Source: Neisseria zoodegmatis
GTDB taxonomy: Bacteria; Pseudomonadota; Gammaproteobacteria; Burkholderiales; Neisseriaceae
NCBI RefSeq assembly: GCF_900187305.1
Contig: NZ_LT906434.1
Coordinates: forward strand, 1,302,001-1,366,000
DNA: 64,000 nt
Direction: 5' to 3'
Under the pieces are notes generated by a model. The model searched no databases and was not told the DNA's origin. It saw nothing but the letters and a program-made list of their open reading frames with translations. The first letter of the stretch is position 1; the number at the start of each line of letters is the position of its first letter. This document shows, piece after piece, positions 35,345 through 44,527 of the stretch. The translations under genes and the position numbers were made by a program.

Positions 35345-35992
35345 CTATTCCGTACTGAAAATTACTGACCTACCTTTGTAAAAATCCAAATCAAAAAGAT
35401 GAATGCCGAAATGGCCGCAATATTCTTCTACCATTTCAACAGTCAATCGATCTTTCTTCAATCTTTTTTCGTAGTTGGCTGTATTTTCAAACGTGAAAGG
35501 AGCTCCACTTTGCTCAAAATCGACACGATTTCCTTCTTTATGAACCATAATAGTTCTATGTTGAAACTCATAATCAGAAACTGATTTAGCACCGTCCATC
35601 CAATAAAACATGACTGAACCATATTGATCTTTTCCATAATCGGGCTCAAGATATAGGTTAATCAATTGTATCTTCCATTGACCTGCTAAAAATGGAGGTT
35701 GGCTGGTTATATCTGTCCCCGAATATCTATTATCCATATAAAGACACCAATCGGATTGTGTCTCTGACAATAAATATTTATTTGGAAATCCAACTGAACG
35801 CGGATTTAAATGATCTATTTTTTCTAAAAAATTAATATGTTTACAAAGCGGTGTTATTTTTACCGTCTGTTCCCAAATCCGTGCTAACTCCATACAGCGT
35901 TTTTGATACAAATTAATCAATTCTTCAAAATTAATTTTGAAAAAACAGAGTCTCGTTGTGTATGGTTTGTACTTATATAGTATATTCTTCAT
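35345..35992 (-). CDS. Unrecognised AT-rich gene in the T6SS island
   Basis: A 215-residue soluble protein with no recognised family. It is acidic and aromatic-rich in the centre (WCLYMDNRYSGTDITSQPPF) and ends in DLDFYKGRSVIFSTE. Base composition is much more AT-rich than the core genes. Position beside effector-immunity genes suggests an orphan immunity protein, but no motif supports this. The strand is opposite to the vgrG operon. Confidence 0.6.
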   Translation of the reverse strand: MKNILYKYKPYTTRLCFFKINFEELINLYQKRCMELARIWEQTVKITPLCKHINFLEKIDHLNPRSVGFPNKYLLSETQSDWCLYMDNRYSGTDITSQPPFLAGQWKIQLINLYLEPDYGKDQYGSVMFYWMDGAKSVSDYEFQHRTIMVHKEGNRVDFEQSGAPFTFENTANYEKRLKKDRLTVEMVEEYCGHFGIHLFDLDFYKGRSVIFSTE

Positions 35993-36014
35993 GATTTTAT
36001 TGATTTTCTTTATA

Positions 36015-36107
36015 TCAATCTAGCTTAGAAATAATAGAAACATCTAATCTATCGACCTCAAGAGTAAGCAATTTTCCTTCTAAATATGTATATTCGCTAA
36101 AAGAAAT
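36015..36107 (-). pseudogene. C-terminal fragment related to the 36212 gene
   Basis: A minus-strand frame closed upstream by TGA ends in LLTLEVDRLDVSIISKLD and a stop. It aligns with KVIMVDVSRLDSSIIETEG in the next gene. It has no start codon or ribosome site, so it is probably a leftover of a duplicated gene. Confidence 0.4.
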
Positions 36108-36211
36108 TCATCTACTGCCTGAGTGTTGCACTTGAAATTCGAATCTAAGGCCGTCTGAAAACATTTGAAATTGTTTTCAAATAGCTTTTAGATACTGGTT
36201 TTTAACTTGGC

Positions 36212-36535
36212 CTACTCCTGCTGTTTTAGGATAGCTAGTAAGAAATCTTTCTCTTGTTTATTCTTTAGTTGGTGTAAATAATCTGTTGCAGACAGCCCTT
36301 CTGTTTCGATTATTGATGAATCTAATCTAGATACATCTACCATAATAACCTTATTTTTATTAATCATTAATGTATAAATATCCTCTCCCTGTTCTGGGAT
36401 CATACTGAGGCAGAAAACTGATTTCAAATCTATATATTTTTCAACTAAAAAATTATATAAATTTTTGTTTCCTGTAACCATAATCTCCGATCTGATAATA
36501 TTTTTTATTAAAATGCTATTGTTATAGGTACTCAT
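36212..36535 (-). CDS. Unrecognised small AT-rich protein
   Basis: A 107-residue protein, no recognised family, no signal peptide or membrane segment. An internal Met (MVTGNKN, residue 19) could be the real start. A related fragment lies 105 bases downstream at 36015. Composition and position link it to the accessory island; an immunity-like role is only a guess. Confidence 0.5.
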   Translation of the reverse strand: MSTYNNSILIKNIIRSEIMVTGNKNLYNFLVEKYIDLKSVFCLSMIPEQGEDIYTLMINKNKVIMVDVSRLDSSIIETEGLSATDYLHQLKNKQEKDFLLAILKQQE

Positions 36536-36625
36536 TTTTAAACTCTCGAAAAAAGTTGTTAATTCTCATAATTAACTTAGGGGCTTAGGAAGCAAAATCA
36601 CCAAATGCAGTAATAAGCTTCTGAA

Positions 36626-36788
36626 ATGGAATTAAAAAACAAGTATCAAAAGTTCAGCAAAATTACCGAGCCAAAATTCCGTTAAATCCTGCGGCTTTTC
36701 TCCTTGAATCTGACCGCTTCCGACACCGCCAAACTGACAGGGATTAGTGTCAGAAACATCAACAGCCTGTACTTAAAGCTACAACGTG
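36626..36788 (+). pseudogene. IS1595-family (IS1016-like) transposase N-terminal fragment
   Basis: From an ATG the frame reads KNKYQKFSKITEPKFR, meets TAA at 36683, then continues in the same frame as ILRLFSLNLTASDTAKLTG and VRNINSLYLKL, the typical N terminus of IS1016-type transposases. Only about 54 codons remain. One codon has become a stop and the rest of the transposase is missing. From 36789 to 37035 nothing further is recognised. Confidence 0.72.
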
Positions 36789-37035
36789 CAGTTCCTTCAA
36801 TTACAAATAATTCAAGCAGTTTTCTTTGGATACTCTTCTTCTTTAACTAACAGTGGGTTATCTTTATTTCAACAGCCTATCATGACTGCTAATCTACGTC
36901 AGTCTCCTAGTTCTTTAAAGACTGCTATTGAAATATAAAATAACAACATGTTAACATGCACCGCAGACTTCCTCCTGCCAAAATATTTAAGCAATTTGCT
37001 ATAAAACGATAGGGCAGGTTGTTAATTTTATTGAG

Positions 37036-37066
37036 AAAAGCGGATGCTGTTTGGTATCCGCTTTTT
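37036..37066 (+). terminator. Terminator between the island and rep
   Basis: AAAAGCGGAT / ATCCGCTTTT stem with a 10-base loop followed by TATT, 21 bases before the rep start. It stops island transcription or acts as a rep attenuator. Confidence 0.7.
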
Positions 37067-37086
37067 ATTATGGTTCGATCCGGCTC

Positions 37087-39096
37087 ATGAAACTCAATCC
37101 CCAGCAACAACAAGCCGTGCAATACCTCGGCGGCCCGCTACTCGTTTTGGCGGGCGCGGGCAGCGGCAAAACCGGCGTGATTACTCAGAAAATCAAACAC
37201 CTGATTACCAAAGTCGGCTATCCCGCCCACCACATCGCCGCTATTACGTTTACCAACAAAGCCGCCAAAGAAATGCAGGAGCGCGTGGGCAAAATGCTGC
37301 CGAAAAGCCAAACGCGCGGCCTGACCATCTGTACTTTCCACTCGCTCGGTATGCGCATTTTGCGTGAAGAAGCCGCCAACATCGGCTACAAGAAAAACTT
37401 TTCCATTCTCGACGGCACCGACAGCGCCAAAATCATCAACGAGCTGCTCGGCAGCACCGGCAAAGAGGCGATGTTCAAAGCCCAGCACCAAATTTCCCTG
37501 TGGAAAAACGATTTGAAAACGCCCGAAGAGATTCTTCAGACGGCCTCCAACGAGTGGGAAAGCCAAATGGCGAAAGTGTATGCCGGCTATCAGGCCACGC
37601 TGGAAAGCTATCAGGCCGTCGATTTCGACGACTTAATCCGCCTGCCCGCCGTGCTGTTGCAGCAAAACAGCGAAGTGCGCCACAAATGGCAGCTCCGCCT
37701 GCGCTATCTGCTGGTAGACGAATGCCAAGACACCAACGCCTGCCAATACACCTTGATGAAGCTGCTTACCGGCGCGGAAGGCATGTTTACCGCCGTGGGC
37801 GACGACGACCAATCCATCTACGCATGGCGCGGCGCAAACATGGAAAACCTGCGCCAAATGCAGGAAGACTATCCGCAAATGAAAGTGATCAAGCTGGAGC
37901 AAAACTACCGCTCCACTGCGCGGATATTGAAAGTGGCCAACAAGGTGATTGAAAACAACCCCAAGCTGTTCAAAAAAACCTTGTGGTCGCAGTTCGGCAT
38001 GGGCGAACACATCAAAATCGTCGCCTGTCAGCACGAACAGCACGAAGCCGAATGGGTGGTGAGCCAGATTGTGAAACAGAAGCTGGTGGGCGGAGACAAA
38101 ACCCAATATGCCGATTTCGCCGTCCTCTACCGCGGCAACCATCAGGCGCGGGTGTTTGAAGAAGCCTTGCGCAGCGCGCGCGTGCCTTACCAGCTTTCAG
38201 GCGGCCAGAGTTTTTTTGATAAAGCCGAAATCAAAGACGTATTGTCCTACATCCGCCTGCTTGCCAACCCCAACGACGACCCCGCCTTTTTACGCGCCGT
38301 TACCACGCCCAAACGCGGCATCGGCGAGGCCACACTCGGCAAACTCAACGCCTATGCCCACAGCCACGAATGCAGCCTGTATGAAGCGGCGTTAAACCCC
38401 GAAGCACAGGCCGTCTTAAACGCACAAAACCGCGAGCATCTGCAACAATTCATGGCCTTGATGGAAGATTACCGCGCCCGTGCCGAACACGACGACGCGG
38501 GCGAACTCGTCAACAACCTGCTGGCCGACATCGCCTACGAAGCCCATCTGCTCGGCAGCGAAGAAGGCAAGGCCGGCGAAATCAAATGGCGCAACGTTAC
38601 CGACCTCACCGACTGGCTGGCGCGCAAAGGCGGGCAAGACGGCAAAAACATCATCGAAATCGCCCAAACCATCGCCCTGATGACCTTGCTCGAAGGCAAA
38701 AACGAAGAAGAAACAGATGCGGTCAAACTTTCCACCCTGCATGCCTCCAAAGGCTTGGAATATCCGTATGTGTTTCTCGTCGGCTGCGAAGAAGGCATGC
38801 TGCCCCACGCCGACAGCATCGAAGAGAGCAACGTCGAAGAAGAGCGGCGTTTGATGTATGTAGGCATCACCCGCGCCAAACGCCAACTTACGCTCACCCA
38901 TTGCGTGAAGCGTAAACGGCAAGGCACATGGCAGTTTCCCGACCCCAGCCGCTTTATCGACGAAATGCCGCAGGAAGATTTGAAAATCCTCGGCAGAAAA
39001 GGCGGCGAACCGATTGTGAGCAAAGAAGAAGGCAAGAGAAATCTGGATGCTTTGAAGGCTATGTTGGATGCGCAGATCAATAAAGGCGATGGCTGA
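37087..39096 (+). CDS. rep: ATP-dependent DNA helicase Rep
   Basis: A 669-residue superfamily 1A helicase. Walker A AGAGSGKT (22-29), Walker B LLVDECQDTN, DDDQSIYAWRGA (motif III region), QNYRS (motif IV), and VKLSTLHASKGLEYPYVFLVG (motif V) are all present. It helps replication forks pass protein blocks. Start 37087 (MKLNPQQQQAV) is chosen from the conserved N terminus; the longer frame begins in the terminator region. Core gene marking the right border of the accessory island. Confidence 0.93.
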   Translation: MKLNPQQQQAVQYLGGPLLVLAGAGSGKTGVITQKIKHLITKVGYPAHHIAAITFTNKAAKEMQERVGKMLPKSQTRGLTICTFHSLGMRILREEAANIGYKKNFSILDGTDSAKIINELLGSTGKEAMFKAQHQISLWKNDLKTPEEILQTASNEWESQMAKVYAGYQATLESYQAVDFDDLIRLPAVLLQQNSEVRHKWQLRLRYLLVDECQDTNACQYTLMKLLTGAEGMFTAVGDDDQSIYAWRGANMENLRQMQEDYPQMKVIKLEQNYRSTARILKVANKVIENNPKLFKKTLWSQFGMGEHIKIVACQHEQHEAEWVVSQIVKQKLVGGDKTQYADFAVLYRGNHQARVFEEALRSARVPYQLSGGQSFFDKAEIKDVLSYIRLLANPNDDPAFLRAVTTPKRGIGEATLGKLNAYAHSHECSLYEAALNPEAQAVLNAQNREHLQQFMALMEDYRARAEHDDAGELVNNLLADIAYEAHLLGSEEGKAGEIKWRNVTDLTDWLARKGGQDGKNIIEIAQTIALMTLLEGKNEEETDAVKLSTLHASKGLEYPYVFLVGCEEGMLPHADSIEESNVEEERRLMYVGITRAKRQLTLTHCVKRKRQGTWQFPDPSRFIDEMPQEDLKILGRKGGEPIVSKEEGKRNLDALKAMLDAQINKGDG

Positions 39097-39162
39097 GAGC
39101 AGGGCTGAAAACTTTACGAATCAGCAACGATTTTAAACTTTCGTGTTCAAAGCAAGCGGTGT

Positions 39163-39320
39163 GCGGGCCGGATTGTATATCCGCCTGTAACCGGAGTTCA
39201 GTAATGAAAAATCGGACAATTGTTTTGCGATTTTGATTTGATTTTAAATGAAGGTTTGATTGGCGTTGAACACAATTTGCGTGTTTCCAAGTATCGGGCG
39301 GATATGCAATCTGCCCTTAC
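39163..39320. repeat. Degraded copy of the 26-bp terminal-repeat element
   Basis: GCGGGCCGGATTGTATATCCGCC on the left and CCAAGTATCGGGCGGATATG on the right match the two ends of the element at 5677-5816 with several substitutions; the middle differs. The remaining part of 39097-39566 contains two DUS-like sequences and a 60-codon frame without ribosome site, not called. Confidence 0.6.
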
Positions 39321-39566
39321 GAAAGCCGCTTGTTGTGAAGATACTGTGGTAAAAGTTACAAAGTTTGCTTTCAGATGGCCTCAAGCTTTTACAAAACTCT
39401 AGTAAAGGCTAAAGCGAGTTTGAGGCCGTCTGAAAGTGAATTTTGTGGGCTTTACTAAAACAGCAGCCTGATTTTTAGCTCTCTTAAAAGATATTTCTAA
39501 AGATACTTCGTTTTATCAGCTTTTCACGGGTTCTTACCCGCTTGCCATCTCGTTTCAGTTTGACGA

Positions 39567-40559
39567 TTACAGCAACCGCAATGCAGCCAATTCTGCTTGC
39601 AATTGATCGCTGTCTAAACCATTGCTAACCGCCAGCGTGAGCAACACCAGCGCGGTTTCTAAATTGGCTTTGCCTCCGTTTACTACTCCGGCTTGGCGCA
39701 ACGCACTGCCTTGCGCGTACACGGCTGCCGCATTTCCCTGTTTTACCTGACTGATATTCAGCACCAATCTGCCGCCGGCCGTGAAATCCCGCACGGCTTG
39801 GATGAAAGTGGGGTGGGACGGCGCGTTGCCGTGGCCGTAGCTTTGTAAAATCACAGCGTCGGCTGCGGTGCGATAGAGGCCGTCTGAAAACGCTTCTGCG
39901 GAAAACCCGGGAACAAGGGTGTGGCAGATAACTTTGGCTTGTGTGTTTAAAGGTTGTTTGTGCAGAGACGTGCGCGTTTTTTCAGACGGCCTCAGGTTTA
40001 AATCGTGCCAGCCTTGTTGGGAAGACCATTTTCCAAGTGCGCCGAAATGCGGATTGTCGAAACCGTCAGCGTGTTCGGTGCTGATTTTGCTGCTGCCCAC
40101 GGCGGGAAACAGCTTGCCGTTGAAGGCGATGGTTGTCTCCGGCAGGTTGAGTTCAAACGCTGCTACGGCCGTTGCCAAGTTTAAAGGGGCGTCGCTGTGT
40201 TCGGCATCATAAGGCCATTGCGAGCCGGTCATCACGATGGGCAGGTTTAAATCGGGCAGGGCGAGGGCGAACAGGTTGGCGGTGTAGGCGAGGGTGTCGG
40301 TGCCGTGAAGAACCAATATGCCGTCGTAAGCGGCTGATTTTTCACGCAACAACAGCAGCCAGTTGTGCCAATCGGTGAGGGTAACGGCGGAAGAGTCGAT
40401 TAGGGGTTCGCAGATGTGCCAGTCGAATGAATAGGCATCTACAAACGGAGTGAGGGCTTTTTCGACAAGCGCGGTATCGGGAGCCAGCCCTTGCTGACTG
40501 TGGCTCATGCCGATGGTGCCGCCGGTGTAGAGTACAAAGATTTTTTTACGCGGAATCAT
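39567..40559 (-). CDS. ansA: L-asparaginase, type I
   Basis: A 330-residue cytoplasmic asparaginase. TGGTIG (12-17) holds the nucleophile Thr and VLHGTDTLAYTA (about 83-94) the second Thr-Asp-Lys region. No signal peptide, as for type I enzymes. It hydrolyses asparagine to aspartate and ammonia. Two DUS copies are embedded (read as AFSDGL and RPSEKTR). It lies downstream of the DUF3465 gene, separated by a DUS hairpin. Confidence 0.9.
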   Translation of the reverse strand: MIPRKKIFVLYTGGTIGMSHSQQGLAPDTALVEKALTPFVDAYSFDWHICEPLIDSSAVTLTDWHNWLLLLREKSAAYDGILVLHGTDTLAYTANLFALALPDLNLPIVMTGSQWPYDAEHSDAPLNLATAVAAFELNLPETTIAFNGKLFPAVGSSKISTEHADGFDNPHFGALGKWSSQQGWHDLNLRPSEKTRTSLHKQPLNTQAKVICHTLVPGFSAEAFSDGLYRTAADAVILQSYGHGNAPSHPTFIQAVRDFTAGGRLVLNISQVKQGNAAAVYAQGSALRQAGVVNGGKANLETALVLLTLAVSNGLDSDQLQAELAALRLL

Positions 40560-40597
40560 GTGTTTGATTTGAATGAAATGTATGGAGCAAAGGTTTC

Positions 40598-40624
40598 AGG
40601 CCGTCTGAAAAATTCAGACGGCCT
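40598..40624 (-). terminator. DUS inverted pair between the DUF3465 gene and ansA
   Basis: AGGCCGTCTGAA / TTCAGACGGCCT with a three-A loop, 6 bases after the DUF3465 stop. Confidence 0.72.
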
Positions 40625-40629
40625 TTCCT

Positions 40630-41100
40630 TTATTGATAAATCACGCCGTTGTGTTTCAACCAGCCGTCGGGGTGTTTGCCTTGCGGGTCGTGGTGCGTCC
40701 AGTGGATAACGCCGCCTTTTTCCGACCATTCGTATTCACCGTAAAAAGCGACCGTATCTCCTTTTTTCAGCCCTTTGATTTTGGGCGCTAAATCAATATT
40801 GTGTGCCACCAAAAGGCTTTGCCCGCTATTTAGTTTTAAGATAAAGCGCTGATGGCGGGAGCCTTTGTTGTCGTCGGGCAGGGTTTTGCTCACTGTGCCG
40901 CTGCCTGCTATTTGGATATTGCTTTGACGGCGCTCAAAGGCCGTCTGAAGAATATCGTCGGCGGATTGTTGGTTGATTGAAGGGGAGGCCGGAGACGAAG
41001 TTTCTGCGTGGGGCAGTGAGGGTTGGGTCTGTTTGTACACATACTGGTAGCCAAACAGCGCGACGGCAACAATGGCAGGCAAAATCCAATTTTTGTTCAT
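40630..41100 (-). CDS. DUF3465 family protein, membrane-anchored or exported
   Basis: A 156-residue protein with an N-terminal hydrophobic segment (5-22), a variable Pro/Ser linker, and a C-terminal OB-like domain (about 60-156) with FILKLNSGQSLLVAHNIDLAP and GVIHWTHHDPQGKHPDGWL, typical of DUF3465. Its function is unknown; the domain lies outside the cytoplasm. It is read in the same direction as the gene at 41239. Confidence 0.75.
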   Translation of the reverse strand: MNKNWILPAIVAVALFGYQYVYKQTQPSLPHAETSSPASPSINQQSADDILQTAFERRQSNIQIAGSGTVSKTLPDDNKGSRHQRFILKLNSGQSLLVAHNIDLAPKIKGLKKGDTVAFYGEYEWSEKGGVIHWTHHDPQGKHPDGWLKHNGVIYQ

Positions 41101-41168
41101 TGGTTCAGATTCCGACGTTTATCGTGTAAGGTTCAATCAAAATTGATGGGACATATAGCAGCTAAACA

Positions 41169-41211
41169 CCCGGCCGCCGTGTCGGTATTGCACGGCGGCC
41201 GGGGATTTTTT
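41169..41211 (+). terminator. Strong GC-rich hairpin with T run
   Basis: CCCGGCCGCCGTG / CACGGCGGCCGGG, a 13-bp perfect stem, followed by ATTTTTTC on the plus strand. Both flanking genes are on the minus strand, so the T run is on the side opposite to their transcription. A half-DUS follows. Confidence 0.55.
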
Positions 41212-41238
41212 CAGACGGCCTTTCTGGCGCATAGGCCG

Positions 41239-42051
41239 TTAACGCTTGTATTTTAAGCTGTATTTGATTTCAGACATAGCCGCTTTGAGATTGTAATCCA
41301 AAATTTCATCCACAAGCGCGGGCGTTTGTTCGTTTAAAAGCTGCTGGAGTTGATAAGTCAGGGCGGCGGTTTGCTTTTGCACTGCCACACGCACCATACC
41401 GGCCACCGCATCGGTTAAATGCGGGCGCAAACGGCGGCTCAAACGCTCCAATAATTCCTGTTCCGAAAGACACATCACAGGCTTTCTCGGATCAACCTGC
41501 GGGTTGATAACCTTAACGGTAACCGGCAGCCAATCTTCGTGCGGTGCAACGGATTCGAAAGCATTGTCAGACTGTTCGTCAGCATTGTCATCGAAACGGC
41601 CGGTTGGACGAAGATTTTCCGGTTCGTTGAATGAAACGGTTTGGCGCTTAGGATTCAGCCACACTGTGCGCGTGCTTTCAATATTTTTATCGTCCACCCG
41701 GGCGGTTTGCAGAGCGGTTTGGGCGGCAACCCAGTCTTCTTGCAGCAAAACGGTTGTATCTGTTTCGGCAGTAATGTTTTCCGTAAACAGCTCGTTATGC
41801 TCTTCCTGCCATTGCTGCAAATACTCGCGCAACATTTTTTCCGCAGCCCTCGCGCTTAATTGGGCTTCGGTCGGTTTGGAAGCAGCAGGCTGGTAAGCGG
41901 GCGCGGCAGGTTGCGGGGCAGGGCGTGCCGGAGCAGGATTTTCACGCCCCGTATTGCGCTGCTGTCGCAGCTTTTCCAAGCCGCTTTCCCAGTCGAATTC
42001 ATCTTCTCCGTTTTGAGGCTCGGATTTCGGATTGTAACGTGGATTATTCAT
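41239..42051 (-). CDS. Uncharacterised neisserial protein with Pro/Ala-rich N terminus
   Basis: A 270-residue cytoplasmic protein with no recognised domain. Residues 1-65 are low-complexity and rich in Pro and Ala (ARPAPQPAAPAYQPAA). The C-terminal 80 residues (EQELLERLSRRLRPHLTDAV and LQQLLNEQTPALVDEILDY) form predicted amphipathic helices resembling a dimerising tail. It is probably conserved across Neisseria given its ordinary base composition. Function unknown. Confidence 0.72.
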   Translation of the reverse strand: MNNPRYNPKSEPQNGEDEFDWESGLEKLRQQRNTGRENPAPARPAPQPAAPAYQPAASKPTEAQLSARAAEKMLREYLQQWQEEHNELFTENITAETDTTVLLQEDWVAAQTALQTARVDDKNIESTRTVWLNPKRQTVSFNEPENLRPTGRFDDNADEQSDNAFESVAPHEDWLPVTVKVINPQVDPRKPVMCLSEQELLERLSRRLRPHLTDAVAGMVRVAVQKQTAALTYQLQQLLNEQTPALVDEILDYNLKAAMSEIKYSLKYKR

Positions 42052-42227
42052 TATTAATTATTCACTTTCATTTATTCACTTTCATTCGAAATGCGGCAGA
42101 AATCGGCCTGCCTTAATGTTTGAAGCCGTTTGGCGGCGGTTGCAGATGCAATCAACCGCCAAACCGCGGTATTTGTTTAATTACTATATAATGTTTTATT
42201 TTAGCAGAATTTATAGAAGGAAAAATC

Positions 42228-42479
42228 ATGAGCGGCATAGAACAACGTTTAGAATACCTTGAAGAAGCATACGATGTTTTACGTATGCAAAATCATGTGC
42301 TTTCCACCGCATTCAAAGGCATGGTGCGCGCTCTGCCCGCAGATATTGCACAAGATGTGGTGGAATCAGTGCAATTGGCTTTTGAAGACGCTTTAGCAGA
42401 ATTGAATTATGAAGACAGTCCGCATGTGGATTTATTTCATGATGTGACTTACGCTTTCTTTAGAGAAAAAGAACGTTAA
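42228..42479 (+). CDS. Uncharacterised small coiled-coil protein
   Basis: An 83-residue acidic protein. The first 25 residues (IEQRLEYLEEAYDVLRMQN) form a SlyX-like coiled coil; the rest is helical. A good ribosome binding site (GAAGGA) lies before the start and TATAAT at 42187-42192 may be its -10. A short inverted repeat (GGCGGTTG/CAACCGCC, 42135-42160) lies upstream. Function unknown. Confidence 0.75.
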   Translation: MSGIEQRLEYLEEAYDVLRMQNHVLSTAFKGMVRALPADIAQDVVESVQLAFEDALAELNYEDSPHVDLFHDVTYAFFREKER

Positions 42480-42597
42480 GATTGAAAGTAGGGAAGTAAA
42501 CGGAATAAGCCGGTTTATTTACTTTGTTTTGAATATCAACCGCATTCTTGGGGCGGCTTGGCTTGAGTTTAAACAAGCGCACAGGCCGTCTGAAAAA

Positions 42598-43656
42598 TCA
42601 TATATCCCATAACGATTGCTGCGTACCCTCGGGTATCAGATGGCTTACGCCGACACCGATCAGCCGGAAAGTATAGTCTTGCGCAGGAACGCGCAGAATC
42701 AGTGCTTCGGCGGCTTGCAGCAAGGCAGCATGGTTCGGCAGAAAAGAAGAATAGGTAAGCGAACGGGTGATGATATGGAAATCAGCCGTTTTCAATTTCA
42801 ACGTTACGCTGCGGGCCTGCACTTTTTTACGAACCATCTGTTCCCATAAATCGGCAGTTAAAACAGATAAATGAGTTGAAATTTCGTTTAAAGGCAGGTC
42901 TTCGGGCAAGGTAATTTCAGTGGAAATCTGCAACCGCTCACGGTTCGGTTTGACTTCCCGTTCATCAATGCCGCGCGCCAAATCGTATAAGCGGTAGCCA
43001 TAGCGCCCGAAGTGGTGCAGCAGCTGACCGCGTTCAAAGCGGCGCAAATCACCGGCGGTTTCCATGCCGAGGGTTTTCATCTTTTGCAACGTCACTTTGC
43101 CTACACCCGGAATTTTCCCCAGCGGCAAACGTTCTAAAAACGCTTCTACCTTTTGAGGATGCAGTACAAACTGTCCGTCTGGTTTATGCCAGTCTGAAGC
43201 AATTTTGGCCAGAAATTTATTGGGTGCAACTCCCGCAGAAGCCGTCAGCCCTGTTTCCTGTTTGATTTCTTGGCGTATTTTTTGAGCAATTTCACCCGCA
43301 TAGGGAATATTTTGAAGATTGCGGGTAACGTCCAAGTAAGCTTCATCCAGTGATAAAGGCTCAATCAGCGTGGTGTATCTCGCAAAAATAGAATGAATCT
43401 CGCGCGATACTTCCCTATATAAACCAAAATGAGGTTGGATATATACTGCTTGAGGGCAGAGCCTTTTGGCTGTTGCAACAGACATAGCCGAATGCAGGCC
43501 AAACTGTCGGGCTTCATAAGATGCCGCACAAATCACCGAGCGCGGCCCGTCCCATGCAACCACCAAGGGTTTACCGCACAGATGCGGCTGCTCGCGCAAC
43601 TCTACCGAGGCATAGAATGCGTCCATATCAATGTGGATGATTTTGCGCGTTTGCAT
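42598..43656 (-). CDS. dinB: DNA polymerase IV
   Basis: A 352-residue Y-family polymerase. IHIDMDAFYASVE and LSLDEAYLDVT supply the catalytic acidic residues; the HhH thumb (GKIPGVGKVTLQKM) and little-finger domain follow. It bypasses lesions at reduced fidelity. The start at 43656 (MQTRKIIHIDMDAFY) is taken from the family; the frame upstream crosses a DUS. The C terminus lacks an obvious beta-clamp motif of the QLxLF type, although the ending QQSLWDI is similar. Confidence 0.94.
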   Translation of the reverse strand: MQTRKIIHIDMDAFYASVELREQPHLCGKPLVVAWDGPRSVICAASYEARQFGLHSAMSVATAKRLCPQAVYIQPHFGLYREVSREIHSIFARYTTLIEPLSLDEAYLDVTRNLQNIPYAGEIAQKIRQEIKQETGLTASAGVAPNKFLAKIASDWHKPDGQFVLHPQKVEAFLERLPLGKIPGVGKVTLQKMKTLGMETAGDLRRFERGQLLHHFGRYGYRLYDLARGIDEREVKPNRERLQISTEITLPEDLPLNEISTHLSVLTADLWEQMVRKKVQARSVTLKLKTADFHIITRSLTYSSFLPNHAALLQAAEALILRVPAQDYTFRLIGVGVSHLIPEGTQQSLWDI

Positions 43657-43743
43657 GGTTGGTATTTTTGTAAATGAGGCCGTCTGAAAAACATTATTGT
43701 AATACTTTGCGGCTTGAATCGGGCTATTCACAATACCATGATA

Positions 43744-43772
43744 TTGCTTTATAAAAATAAAGCCGTTATAAT
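43744..43772 (+). promoter_or_regulatory. Promoter of the rpsF operon
   Basis: TTGCTT (43744-43749), 17 bases, TATAAT (43767-43772), with 68 bases of leader before rpsF. The leader has a small repeat-like CTTTTACTTTCGCATGGTAAAAG hairpin, split here as CTTTTAC and GTAAAAG arms. Confidence 0.82.
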
Positions 43773-43840
43773 TTCGCGTTTTCCAACCTTGCCTTTTACT
43801 TTCGCATGGTAAAAGGATTTAATAGCCGTAAGGAGATAAC

Positions 43841-44218
43841 ATGCGTCATTATGAGATCGTGTTTATCGTTCATCCGGATCAAAGCGAGCAAGTGCCCGCA
43901 ATGGTTGAACGTTACAAAACCATGATTAACGAAGCAGGCGGTAAAATCCACCGCTTGGAAGATTGGGGCCGCCGCCAACTGGCTTACCCGATTAACAAAA
44001 TCCACAAAGCGCACTATGTTTTGATGAACATCGAAACCACTCCCGAAGTGGTTGAAGAGCTGGAAACCGCTTTCCGCTTCAACGATGCCGTATTGCGTCA
44101 TCTGACCATCAAAACCAAACATGCCGTTACCGAAGCTTCTCCGATGCTGAAAGACGAAAAGTCTAAAAATCTGCTCGACAGCAACTCTGCGGCTAAAGAA
44201 GAAACTGCCGAAGCGTAA
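43841..44218 (+). CDS. rpsF: 30S ribosomal protein S6
   Basis: A 125-residue S6 with the conserved [20 protein letters not shown] terminus and [12 protein letters not shown]. The tail after residue 100 is Glu/Ala/Lys-rich. Preceded by TAAGGAG. First gene of the rpsF-priB-rpsR-rplI operon. Confidence 0.97.
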   Translation: MRHYEIVFIVHPDQSEQVPAMVERYKTMINEAGGKIHRLEDWGRRQLAYPINKIHKAHYVLMNIETTPEVVEELETAFRFNDAVLRHLTIKTKHAVTEASPMLKDEKSKNLLDSNSAAKEETAEA

Positions 44219-44521
44219 TTGAAGATTGAAAATCTTTTCAGCCTTACCGCCCAAATTACCCATTGCGGAGAATTGAGATATACGCCGGCCGGAATACCGG
44301 TTTTGGATATCATCTTGAAACATGAATCTTGGCAAGAGGAAAACGGGCAGAAGTGTTTGGTCAAATTTGAATTACCCGCCAAAATTCTCGGTAAGGATGC
44401 GCTTAATTGGCAACACAAGGTTGAAACCGTAGTTACAGTAAACGGTTTTCTGGCACAAAAAAGCCAACGCTATCCCAAACCTGTGTTGCGCATACAAAAC
44501 ATTAAAGAATATAAAGGTTAA
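44219..44521 (+). CDS. priB: Primosomal replication protein PriB
   Basis: A 100-residue single-stranded-DNA-binding OB-fold protein; [20 protein letters not shown] and [10 protein letters not shown] match neisserial PriB. It works with PriA in replication restart. The only reasonable start is a TTG that begins immediately after the rpsF TAA, so translation may depend on ribosomes ending rpsF. Confidence 0.9.
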   Translation: MKIENLFSLTAQITHCGELRYTPAGIPVLDIILKHESWQEENGQKCLVKFELPAKILGKDALNWQHKVETVVTVNGFLAQKSQRYPKPVLRIQNIKEYKG

Positions 44522-44527
44522 ACGACA

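Noticed and set aside
26843..37066. tRNA-Ser as an integrase attachment site for the island
   Set aside because: No integrase gene and no repeat of the tRNA 3' end were seen between the tRNA and rep.
39220..39402. A 60-codon plus-strand frame after rep
   Set aside because: It covers half of the degraded inverted-repeat element and a DUS-like sequence, and shows no start signals.
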